Source: Hungateiclostridiaceae bacterium UBA1305 (lineage in GTDB: Bacteria; Bacillota; Clostridia; Acetivibrionales; DTU013). Taken from it: a stretch of 28,177 nucleotides of DNA. Positions 14,771 through 22,334 of this stretch are shown here, in pieces. The stretch is taken from the NCBI GenBank assembly GCA_002307275.1, contig DBTX01000001.1, positions 1-28,177 of the forward strand, read 5' to 3'. How positions within the stretch are numbered: position 1 is the first letter of the stretch; each line of letters opens with the position of its first letter. The position numbers and the translations under genes were made by a program. The notes beneath the pieces were generated by a model. That model searched no databases and had not been told where the DNA came from. It saw nothing but the letters and a program-made list of their open reading frames with translations.

Positions 14771-15001
14771 CACAGTATCAGGATCAATGTTCTGATCCGG
14801 CTTGCTTTAATATCTGTTGTGGCAGGTCTGACCTTCGAGCTATTCCGTTACGCTGGCAAAAGTGATTCATTTCTGGCAAAAATAATAAGCAAGCCAGGTT
14901 TGTGGTTTCAGCTTCTAACTACGAAGGAACCTGATGAAATGCAGGTAGAGGTGGCTATTATTGCATTTAATAAAGTCAGGCTGGAAGCCGTCCTGCACTG
15001 A
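14771..15001 (+). pseudogene. 3' fragment of a yqhQ-like (DUF1385) gene
   Basis: The frame reads INVLIRLALISVVAGLTFEL, then FRYAGKSDSFLAKIISKPGL and WFQLLTTKEPDEMQVEVAI, which closely resembles the C-terminal 65-70 residues of DUF1385/YqhQ membrane proteins (consensus of the kind VAG-SYE--R-AG, PGLWLQ-LTT-EP). An intact family member is roughly 300 residues; here an in-frame stop at 14768-14770 closes the frame, and the preceding sequence is the end of the GGDEF gene. There is no ribosome binding site or suitable start, so this is most likely a leftover of a deleted gene. The remaining part ends in a normal stop at 14999-15001. Confidence 0.7.
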
Positions 15002-15013
15002 TTGTGAAACCAT

Positions 15014-15060
15014 AAAAATACTGCCGGATATTATTTTCGTGCACAAAACCCGGCAGTATT
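15014..15060 (-). terminator. Terminator of the Cache chemoreceptor gene
   Basis: Minus strand: a perfect 11-bp stem (AATACTGCCGG arms at 15050-15060 and 15017-15027) with a 22-base loop, then TTTTT. It lies about 32 bases after the chemoreceptor stop codon. Confidence 0.8.
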
Positions 15061-15092
15061 ACCAAATTCATATTTTTATTCAGATATTAGCC

Positions 15093-17099
15093 CTATACTC
15101 TAAAACTTGATACCTCCTTACTTAACAAATCCGACTTAACTTTTGCCAATCCCGCCAATTCAATTACATCATTTGACATCTGTGTTATCTCGGCAGATCC
15201 CTGTGCTATATTGGTTGCTCCGCGAGCTTCTTCATTAACAGCATGTGATATTTCATCGATTACTTTAACGATGCTCTGAATGGAGGCAAGAAGTTCTTCC
15301 GATGTAACGCTGAAATCTGTTACAATGTCATTTATACTTGTAGAGTTCCTGCTGTATTCTTCGCTGGATTTCACAAGATTGTCATAGTCATTCAGCACCT
15401 TCTTGTCAATGAACTCCATGATTTCACCCGAGCTTGCTGAGAGATTATTAACTGCTTCCAAAATCACTTTGGTAACTTGCTGTATTCTGGTAACAGTATT
15501 TTTGGAGTCCTCTGCCAGTTTCCGGATTTCCTCGGCAACAACCGCGAAGCCTTTCCCTGCTTCTCCAGCCCGTGCCGCCTCGATTGCCGCATTTAGTGCA
15601 AGCATATTGGTTTGTGAAGTGATTGACAGAATTGCCTCGGACAGTTCACCAATTTGATTTACTGCTTTCGATTGCTCAATAGCATTTTGCAGATCGTTTT
15701 TGTTCCTTCCGAATATTTCAAGGGCGCTTTCTTTTGAAGATTCCGAGTTTCTCTTCATTTCTTCGGACATTCTGTACACATTACCTATTATGACTGACCC
15801 TTCCTGTGCTTTGGTTGCGATTGATTCAACAGCATTTTCCAATTCTTGCGAGGTGGCGTTCATTTCTTCCGTCGATGCGGCAGTTTCTTCCGTTCCGGCT
15901 GATAGTTCTTCCGTCGTTGCGGAAACTTCTTCTATATTTGTGTTGAGCTGCTCCATTTTAGAATTGATACCAGCCAGCATTTCACTTACATTGGAGGATT
16001 CTTCGGCAACCCTCACAAGAGTATTTCTTATGGACTGCTGCATGGCATGGATTGCATTTGCAAGCAGCCCCGTTTCATCATTCATTTTAAGCAACCTGGG
16101 TGGGACTGTCCCTGTAAAATCTCCGGTAGCTACTATGTTCAAATATTCCGATGCCTCCTTTATAGGCTTTGAAATACTGGATGCCAACAAGAATATAATA
16201 ACTATGCCAGCCGCAACAAAAGCAATTGAAATAAATACGATTGTAGTAAAAAGTGTATTCACTTTCTCCATGAAATCCGATTTCGGCACAGTTACAGCCA
16301 AAGACCAGGTTGTACCTGATACAGGAGCATAGGCCATGTGTTTGGTTACCCCCTTATAGGTATATTCGCCTATTCCGTCTTCGCCTTTCGTCATTTTCTT
16401 CTGCAGATCTGCCAACTGCTGCAATTCCGGATTGGTTTTCAAATTTTCAAATATATTATCCCCTTTTGTAACATTCTCTTTATTCGTATGAGCTATTGAA
16501 GTACCTTGGCTATTAATCATAAAAGCAGTGCCGCTTTTCCCATATTTGATATCATTGATGAGATCGCACAGTACATACCCGTCCCGTATTCCAACCAATA
16601 CTCCTTTTACTTCATTGCCGTCCTTGATTGGAACTGCATAGGCTATTATCATGGTATTATCTGTTTTGCTGACAAGAGGATCCGAGACCGCTTTTTCACC
16701 TGCCAGTGCTTTTTTAAAATAATCTCTGCTGGAGATATCTGAAGTAGCCCCCAGTGTATTTTTGGCATTTCCGTTCACATCTGCGATATTTATTCTGAGA
16801 TCCCCGTTTCGCTTCACTTCAGCGTCAAGCAATTTCAATTTCTCATCCAGCGTTAGTGTGTCCTTTTTAATTGCATCGGTTTCAGCCAGCGCCGCTAATG
16901 CATTCAGCTCGGATTCAACTTTTAACTGGACAACCTTGGTTGACTCTTTTGCCAAGGTGGCTATTGATTCGTTGATACTGGAGGATAAAGCATTGCTGGA
17001 CGCCAGATAGGAAATACCTCCAAGTCCAATACAGATAATGAACGTCAATCCACCAAAAAACAGAGTGAGCTTTGTTTTAATACTTTTGAACTTCATCAT
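15093..17099 (-). CDS. Methyl-accepting chemotaxis protein with extracellular Cache domain
   Basis: A transmembrane chemoreceptor of 668 residues. The first membrane segment is at about 11-32. An extracellular double-Cache sensor spans roughly 35-280, with typical pieces SSRDYFKKALAGEKAVSDPL (123-142) and YGKSGTAFMINSQGTSIAH (186-204). The second membrane segment is at about 282-307. A HAMP domain follows (307-360), then the signalling domain with the hairpin tip SITSQTNMLALNAAIEAARA and GKGFAVVAEEIRKLAE (492-530). Cache domains of this kind bind small molecules such as amino or organic acids; the ligand here cannot be read off. The start has AAGGAGGG five bases before the ATG. It is monocistronic, with its own terminator, and it differs in architecture from the poly-HAMP receptor at the window start. 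Confidence 0.96.
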   Translation of the reverse strand: MMKFKSIKTKLTLFFGGLTFIICIGLGGISYLASSNALSSSINESIATLAKESTKVVQLKVESELNALAALAETDAIKKDTLTLDEKLKLLDAEVKRNGDLRINIADVNGNAKNTLGATSDISSRDYFKKALAGEKAVSDPLVSKTDNTMIIAYAVPIKDGNEVKGVLVGIRDGYVLCDLINDIKYGKSGTAFMINSQGTSIAHTNKENVTKGDNIFENLKTNPELQQLADLQKKMTKGEDGIGEYTYKGVTKHMAYAPVSGTTWSLAVTVPKSDFMEKVNTLFTTIVFISIAFVAAGIVIIFLLASSISKPIKEASEYLNIVATGDFTGTVPPRLLKMNDETGLLANAIHAMQQSIRNTLVRVAEESSNVSEMLAGINSKMEQLNTNIEEVSATTEELSAGTEETAASTEEMNATSQELENAVESIATKAQEGSVIIGNVYRMSEEMKRNSESSKESALEIFGRNKNDLQNAIEQSKAVNQIGELSEAILSITSQTNMLALNAAIEAARAGEAGKGFAVVAEEIRKLAEDSKNTVTRIQQVTKVILEAVNNLSASSGEIMEFIDKKVLNDYDNLVKSSEEYSRNSTSINDIVTDFSVTSEELLASIQSIVKVIDEISHAVNEEARGATNIAQGSAEITQMSNDVIELAGLAKVKSDLLSKEVSSFRV

Positions 17100-17490
17100 A
17101 AGTCCCTCCTTAATGTAATCATTCGCTGATTCCCCTCTTCTGCATTTATTAAATACAATTATTTACATCCTAGCATATAAGGAAATATGCAGCAAAACTA
17201 TTTGTTGAAATATTTTCATAATTTTGTATACTTTTTTCGCAGCACTTACAATAAGCTGGCTTTACTATTTGCCACATTTTTTGTTCATGTTTAATAATAC
17301 ATTTTTATTGTAAACATGAATAAAAGGAGCGCCGGATGTATATCTTCCAGTAGCCTTTCGGGTAATGCACTTATTCTGTTAGCCCATATATGCCTGTTTG
17401 TATTCGCTTATATATAATTCCCAGTATTGTTATTTGTCGTAAATATCAAACGGCATTTTTTATTTTGAATAATCAAAGAGCCTAAATAAC
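17100..17490. other. Intergenic region with one long hairpin
   Basis: AT-rich spacer between the Cache receptor and the terminator of the GGGtGRT gene. It contains a perfect 10-bp inverted repeat (TTCATGTTTA 17284-17293, TAAACATGAA 17311-17320). A ribosome-binding-like AAAGGAG and ATG follow on the plus strand, but open only a five-codon frame (17336). I see no convincing promoter for the receptor. Confidence 0.5.
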
Positions 17491-17530
17491 AAAAAGGCCG
17501 ACTCGAAGGTTCTACCCCCGAGTCAGCCTT
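17491..17530 (-). terminator. Terminator of the GGGtGRT operon
   Basis: Minus strand: a 12-bp stem (17519-17530 with 17494-17505, one wobble), a 13-base loop and a T-run, 39 bases after the stop codon. Confidence 0.9.
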
Positions 17531-17569
17531 ATATTATGACATATTCTTATATCATTATCACTCTTATTC

Positions 17570-18568
17570 TTACTTTATTGCCTCTTCAACTGCAACTGCA
17601 ACGGAAACCGTGGCTCCGACCATCGGGTTGTTGCCCATTCCGATCAGGCCCATCATTTCAACGTGTGCAGGAACAGAGGAGGAACCTGCAAACTGTGCGT
17701 CGGAGTGCATTCTGCCCATGGTATCGGTCATGCCGTAGGAAGCCGGCCCTGCTGCCATATTGTCCGGGTGCAGTGTTCTTCCGGTACCGCCGCCTGACGC
17801 AACAGAGAAATACTTCTTGCCCATCTCATAGCATTCCTTCTTGTAAGTACCTGCTACAGGATGCTGGAATCTGGTCGGGTTGGTGGAGTTTCCGGTAATG
17901 GAAACGTCAACGCCTTCAAGGTGCATGATCGCTACGCCTTCTCTTACATCGTCGGCGCCGTAGCATCTGACCTTCGCCCTTTCACCGTTGGAATACTTGA
18001 TTTCCCTGACGATTTCAAGCTTGCTGGTGTAATAGTCAAATTTCGTCTGAACATATGTAAAGCCGTTGATCCTGGAAATGATCTGTGCAGCGTCCTTGCC
18101 GAGACCGTTGAGAATTACTTTCAAGGGTTCGGTTCTGACCTTGTTGGCGGATCTTGCAATACCGATGGCTCCCTCAGCGGCTGCAAAGGATTCATGCCCT
18201 GCAAGGAACGCAAAGCATTTGGTTTCTTCGCGAAGCAGCATTGCGCCAAGATTGCCATGTCCAAGACCAACCTTTCTGTCTTCCGCAACAGAGCCTGGAA
18301 TACAGAAAGACTGTAATCCTTCACCAATTGCTTCAGCTGCTTCGGCTGCCTTTTTGCAGCCCTTCTTCACAGCAATGGCTGCACCTGCGACGTAAGCCCA
18401 GCAGGCGTTTTCAAAGCAGATCGGCTGGATCTGTTTCGTTATCGTGTAGGGATCGAATCCCTTATCGTCACATATTTTTTTAGCTTCTTCCAAGGAGGCA
18501 ATGCCATATTTGTTCAATGTTGCATTAACCTGCTTTATCCTTCTTTCATAACTCTCAAACAATGCCAT
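17570..18568 (-). CDS. GGGtGRT protein
   Basis: Member of the conserved family named after its GGGtGRT motif, here GGGTGRT at residues 259-265 of 332, followed by LHPDNMAAGPASYGM. Its biochemical function is not established as far as I know. The sequence is Gly- and Ala-rich, soluble and without membrane segments. Another conserved-looking stretch is VGLGHGNLGAMLLREETKCF (100-119), and six or so cysteines are spread through the protein. It lies 17 bases downstream of a NifU-like scaffold gene and has a very strong ribosome binding site (GGGGGAGGG), so both are made together and the product may be abundant. The pairing points to an iron-sulfur or metal-related role, but that is inference only. 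Confidence 0.88.
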   Translation of the reverse strand: MALFESYERRIKQVNATLNKYGIASLEEAKKICDDKGFDPYTITKQIQPICFENACWAYVAGAAIAVKKGCKKAAEAAEAIGEGLQSFCIPGSVAEDRKVGLGHGNLGAMLLREETKCFAFLAGHESFAAAEGAIGIARSANKVRTEPLKVILNGLGKDAAQIISRINGFTYVQTKFDYYTSKLEIVREIKYSNGERAKVRCYGADDVREGVAIMHLEGVDVSITGNSTNPTRFQHPVAGTYKKECYEMGKKYFSVASGGGTGRTLHPDNMAAGPASYGMTDTMGRMHSDAQFAGSSSVPAHVEMMGLIGMGNNPMVGATVSVAVAVEEAIK

Positions 18569-18585
18569 GTCTATAACCCTCCCCC

Positions 18586-19278
18586 TTATTCTTCTCTCGG
18601 ATCAATCAGCTTGACAGCTTCATCGAACCGGCCGTACTTGCTGGTTGCCTTCTTAACGGCTTCATTGGCGTCTGTGCCATTCTTGACCATTTCCATCATT
18701 TTGCCAAGGTGCACAAATTCGTAGCCGATGATCTCATTGTTTGCGTCAAGCGCTGTACGAGTCACATAACCTTCTGCTAATTCAAGATATCTCGGGCCTT
18801 TGGCAAGTGTGCCGAACATGGTACCCACCTGGCTCCTCAACCCTTTTCCAAGATCCTCAAGACCGGCACCGATAGGAAGTCCACCTTCCGAGAAGGCTGT
18901 CTGCGTCCTGCCGTAAGCAATCTGCAGAAAGAGTTCTCTCATTGCAGTATTGATAGCATCACATACCAAATCTGTATTTAATGCTTCCAAAATTGTCTTG
19001 CCGGGAAGTATCTCAGCTGCCATAGCCGCTGAATGTGTCATACCGGAGCATCCCAGAGTTTCAACCAATGCTTCCTCAATGATACCTTCCTTCACGTTTA
19101 GCGTAAGCTTGCAGGCTCCCTGTTGAGGTGCGCACCAGCCTATACCGTGCGTCAGACCGGAAATGTCCTTGATTTCCTTTGACTGTACCCATTTCCCTTC
19201 CTCGGGGATTGGCGCGGATCCGTGATTGGGTCCCTTTGCCACACACGTCATTCTTTCAACTTCATGCGAATAAATCAT
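18586..19278 (-). CDS. NifU/IscU-like iron-sulfur cluster assembly scaffold homologue
   Basis: A 230-residue protein resembling the NifU N-terminal scaffold fold, on which Fe-S clusters are built. Visible features are GIGWCAPQQGACKLTLNVK, ALVETLGCSGMTHSAAMAAE, and a later helical region with DAINTAMRELFLQIAYGRT. At least three cysteines sit in positions that could bind metal, but the classical IscU spacing is not obvious, and it is longer than IscU (about 130 residues). The ATG at 19278 is chosen because AAGGGG lies eight bases upstream; the longer in-frame start is a TTG without a ribosome binding site. It is the first gene of a two-gene operon with the GGGtGRT protein and is not near iscS or suf genes here. 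That suggests a dedicated role rather than general Fe-S assembly. Confidence 0.82.
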   Translation of the reverse strand: MIYSHEVERMTCVAKGPNHGSAPIPEEGKWVQSKEIKDISGLTHGIGWCAPQQGACKLTLNVKEGIIEEALVETLGCSGMTHSAAMAAEILPGKTILEALNTDLVCDAINTAMRELFLQIAYGRTQTAFSEGGLPIGAGLEDLGKGLRSQVGTMFGTLAKGPRYLELAEGYVTRTALDANNEIIGYEFVHLGKMMEMVKNGTDANEAVKKATSKYGRFDEAVKLIDPREE

Positions 19279-19578
19279 TCTATGACCCCTTTCCAATGCA
19301 AATAATTAATTTCAATGATGATCCCTTTATGATCAGTGGTTTTACGGAATCAACGGCTTACTAACCGACTATGCGGACAGCAGTCAGAATAAAGCGTGGC
19401 GAACCACACCAACACATATTTTATCATAATATTTTCTAAAAGTATATGTGAATTATTTATCATACAGACATCTATAAATATGATGTCTGCGTGTTAAAAG
19501 TATCTATTCAAAACTTAAACTTATTTCAAAGCAGAGTAATTTTGAGATAATGTTCAAGGTATTATGCGAAGTCTTTCC
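19279..19578. other. Intergenic region upstream of the GGGtGRT operon
   Basis: About 300 bases without a gene. It holds a perfect 8-bp hairpin (CAGACATC 19465-19472 with GATGTCTG 19482-19489). On the minus strand there is also a small GTGTGG-TTCG-CCACGC hairpin (19394-19409) followed by TTTATT, which could act as a weak attenuator. No clear promoter was found. Confidence 0.4.
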
Positions 19579-20625
19579 TTATATCATGCTAAATATCTTT
19601 AACTCATTTATACTCGAAAGATCATAGTATTTTTTAGCGACGCGAACGACAGGACTGGCAATATCATGCGGAGGTACATATACGATTTCACCTGTCTCCC
19701 CATTATTTAGTTCAACGGTTGTGCCGACAAAATACGCAGGCAGCTTATTTAAAAAAGTTTTAAGTACCAGGGTATCAAGCGTACACATCCCTGTGGTCAA
19801 AAACATTTGAAATACTTCAAACGGAGTAGCCTTCTTTTTATAGACCCTGTCGTGTGTCATAGCATCATATATATCCGAAACAGATATTATTTTTGCATAT
19901 AACCAGATAGAGACTCCTGAGATCCCATAAGGATAACCGGATCCGTCCATCCTTTCGTGATGCATTAGTACGCCATTTTTTATGTGGTCACTAAATTCAG
20001 ACATATTCTTAATTAAATCATAACCGTATATGGAGTGCTTTTTCATTACTTCATATTCTTCTGACGTAAGTTTACCTTTTTTGTTGAGTATTTCATCGGA
20101 TATCTTTACTTTTCCGATATCGTGTAATAATCCTGCCTGAATGGCCTCATGTATTTTAAATTCCGGCAAATTGAGCCACTTGGCAATAAGCATGGAATAA
20201 AAAGCGACATTTACACTGTGGGTATAGGTATATTCGTCAATATTCCTCATTTCAGCAAGACACTTTATTAAACTGGTACTCTCATTTACAGAACTATATA
20301 TCAACTGCGAAACTGTAAATATTTTTTCGTACCCCACCTTCCCTCCAGCCGCAAGCTCATTAAGTATTCCTTTTACGGACATAACAACTTCCACATAATT
20401 TTTTTTGACTTCATTGTATTTCATATCCCCATCTGAATATGATTGTAAGCTGACAGGCATATAAACCAATATATTGGGTATCCTCATCTCAATAAGTTTA
20501 TTTTTTATGTACTGGTTAATAATTGTGTTCTGGCTTACCAGTATTATGCCCCATTCATTGAGCACATCTTCAGCCAGTATCTCTCCGACCTCACAGCAAG
20601 AAACAGGAATGCTTACTTTATCCAT
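19579..20625 (-). CDS. HD-GYP domain protein, predicted cyclic di-GMP phosphodiesterase
   Basis: Predicted to hydrolyse cyclic di-GMP; cytoplasmic, 348 residues. The N-terminal 100 residues form an unassigned domain found before many clostridial HD-GYP domains. The HD-GYP part shows THSVNVAFYS (135-144), the metal-binding HD in LLHDIGKVKISDEILNKKG (166-184), the signature HHERMDGSGYPYG (222-234), and SDIYDAMTHDR (250-260). All key residues are present, so the enzyme is likely active. After it comes a C-terminal segment (ELNNGETGEIVYVPP) often seen in this family. The start ATG has a modest GGTGA upstream. It stands alone, with a promoter candidate at 20713-20741. With the GGDEF and PilZ proteins it completes a make-sense-break set for cyclic di-GMP. 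Confidence 0.94.
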   Translation of the reverse strand: MDKVSIPVSCCEVGEILAEDVLNEWGIILVSQNTIINQYIKNKLIEMRIPNILVYMPVSLQSYSDGDMKYNEVKKNYVEVVMSVKGILNELAAGGKVGYEKIFTVSQLIYSSVNESTSLIKCLAEMRNIDEYTYTHSVNVAFYSMLIAKWLNLPEFKIHEAIQAGLLHDIGKVKISDEILNKKGKLTSEEYEVMKKHSIYGYDLIKNMSEFSDHIKNGVLMHHERMDGSGYPYGISGVSIWLYAKIISVSDIYDAMTHDRVYKKKATPFEVFQMFLTTGMCTLDTLVLKTFLNKLPAYFVGTTVELNNGETGEIVYVPPHDIASPVVRVAKKYYDLSSINELKIFSMI

Positions 20626-20712
20626 TGAATCACCAACTTATGAAGCAACTCCCATGCTGCTTCACCCTTTTAGATATTATAACATTGCATCTGCTGTAAC
20701 GTAAATAATTAT

Positions 20713-20741
20713 AACATATTGGTTAAAATAATTTTTCTCAA
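20713..20741 (-). promoter_or_regulatory. Candidate promoter of the HD-GYP gene
   Basis: Minus strand: TTGAGA (20736-20741), a 17-base spacer and TATGTT (20713-20718). A TATAAT occurs slightly downstream without a -35 at the right distance. Confidence 0.4.
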
Positions 20742-20773
20742 TTATAGAAAAATTTTATACCAGGGTGCGTTTC

Positions 20774-20873
20774 AACGAGGCTGGTCGCAAGCTAAGCTTG
20801 CTGCTCACCCATGCATCCGGGGCGGGAGATATACTCGCCTCCCAGAGAGGTGGGGGACATCTTCCGCCTCGTT
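20774..20873. repeat. Structured intergenic repeat element, copy 2
   Basis: A 100-bp element bounded by AACGAGGC (20774-20781) and GCCTCGTT (20866-20873). It has an internal perfect hairpin GCAAGC-TAA-GCTTGC and a G-rich insert with GGGAG/CTCCC pairing that copy 1 lacks. It shares most of the remaining sequence with copy 1 (9981-10050) in the same orientation. As there, it lies just beyond the 3' end of a minus-strand membrane-protein gene. Confidence 0.75.
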
Positions 20874-20903
20874 ATATTTCCATAATTGAGTCGTGTCAAA
20901 GGC

Positions 20904-22322
20904 CTACCGATGGATGCAACCGATTTGAACTATATTTTCGAGCCTGCCAGGTTTGATATACTTGTTTCTGAGGCAGCTTGCCGTCAGAAATGAGCATAGT
21001 ACGGCAAAGCTTTTCATGTCAATTACCGCCTGCAATTCATAAGTAATTGAAAGTAGCTGGAGAATGCCTGTCGATAGGAGCAGCATAATTCCGACAGTCA
21101 ATAAAATGCGGTCTGCTTCAAGAGTATTTCTTTGAAAAAGTGAAAGCCCTGTAGAAAGTAAAAGCAGTCCCGGTATGAATCCGGTAAAAAAGATGACGTC
21201 GGATAAACCCTTTGCATGAATGAAAAGCTGCTCGGCATAAGACGCGATAAAGCCTGTATTTAAAGCGCTCTGCCGTAAATGTTCCTCCAGGAAATTGATA
21301 TAATATGAAATATCGATCAGTTCGTCAGGGACAAGCGCCGGATTGATATATAACCTGAAGCGGATGCATTTCCACAAACCCAGAATGAACAATATGGCGA
21401 GTGCTGTTTTGCTGGCTGTCTGTAACATAAACAAGGTGTTGTGCCTGACTATTCCGGAAAAATAGTCCGTACTTGATTGACTTTTAAAAAAGGAAATCAA
21501 GTTTAAAATAATTGTTTTAATGTAGAAAAGAGTCCATATTATGATATTGAATCCCATCACAAAAATCGCGATAAATGGTTTCTGCTCCATCAATGCACTT
21601 TCAATATTGTAGTCGGTTATTTTATAGGCAGTCGGATTTTTACCTATTGACTGGATCACCTCTGTGATTTCGCTTTCATTCCTTCCAAGAGTATTGTTAT
21701 CGGATGTTGCAACTTCAAAATGGGATATTCCGGCATTCGCATCAAGATCGGAAAAGGTTTTGGAAGGGATGTAGATATTGGCATTCCCGTCATCGGAGAC
21801 CTTACTGATAATGGAACTATCTTTATAAGAAACACCGATAATTCTGAAGGTCCTGCCAAAAATACTGATTTGATTTCCTACCGCATTATCCGTATTAAAA
21901 AGCTGCCAGGCCAGTGCATCTTCAATGACTGCCACTGTCTCCCCCCTTTGTTCGGATTCCTGTGTCAGAAAGCCGCCGCTTTTGATCCTTACTTCATGGA
22001 ACATGGAATAAAAAGAATCGGTACCGATGACCCTGGCATTTACGGATATTCTCTCAAAGGATATGGGTAAAGTGTCCTGCATGGTATGACTAATTAACCT
22101 GCCGTCCATAGCTTCCCGTATCCCGTCCATGTCCTTTAGCGACAGCAGGCTTGAACCTATAGGATCCAGGTGGTTTTTTACGCTGACGGTTATTTTTTGC
22201 ATGGAAACCGACCCGTTCAGTGTCTCTGTTTTTTCAAAGATGCTCCTGCCCGGTATCATAACCGACAAAAACAGAAAAATACCTAAAGCACTCATGATAT
22301 ACGCAGCTTTAAATCCTTTCAA
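20904..22322 (-). CDS. MacB-like membrane protein (periplasmic-core domain, ABC permease family)
   Basis: A 472-residue membrane protein. A first membrane segment (8-24) precedes an extracellular domain (about 30-235) resembling the MacB periplasmic core: IKSGGFLTQESEQRGETVAV, then EDALAWQLFNTDNAVGNQIS and FGRTFRIIGVSYKD. Several further hydrophobic segments follow (near 250-275, 300-322, 375-395 and 405-445). The usual FtsX-type ending of MacB/LolC permeases is hard to recognise, so the membrane half is divergent. The start is TTG, chosen because GGGGGAG lies six bases upstream. It begins 12 bases after the HlyD-like adaptor gene, so the two belong together as in MacA-MacB exporters. No ATP-binding domain is in it or near it. 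It is the last gene of the cluster; repeat element copy 2 follows. Confidence 0.75.
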   Translation of the reverse strand: MKGFKAAYIMSALGIFLFLSVMIPGRSIFEKTETLNGSVSMQKITVSVKNHLDPIGSSLLSLKDMDGIREAMDGRLISHTMQDTLPISFERISVNARVIGTDSFYSMFHEVRIKSGGFLTQESEQRGETVAVIEDALAWQLFNTDNAVGNQISIFGRTFRIIGVSYKDSSIISKVSDDGNANIYIPSKTFSDLDANAGISHFEVATSDNNTLGRNESEITEVIQSIGKNPTAYKITDYNIESALMEQKPFIAIFVMGFNIIIWTLFYIKTIILNLISFFKSQSSTDYFSGIVRHNTLFMLQTASKTALAILFILGLWKCIRFRLYINPALVPDELIDISYYINFLEEHLRQSALNTGFIASYAEQLFIHAKGLSDVIFFTGFIPGLLLLSTGLSLFQRNTLEADRILLTVGIMLLLSTGILQLLSITYELQAVIDMKSFAVLCSFLTASCLRNKYIKPGRLENIVQIGCIHR

Positions 22323-22334
22323 ACCATTCTCCCC

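Noticed and set aside
14773..14800. Terminator after the GGDEF gene
   Set aside because: A GGATCA/TGATCC hairpin is there, but no T-run follows, and it lies inside the yqhQ-like coding remnant.
15700..16332. 210-codon open frame on the plus strand
   Set aside because: Antisense to the Cache chemoreceptor signalling region; Ser/Ala/Val-rich composition is the usual mirror of an MCP helix.
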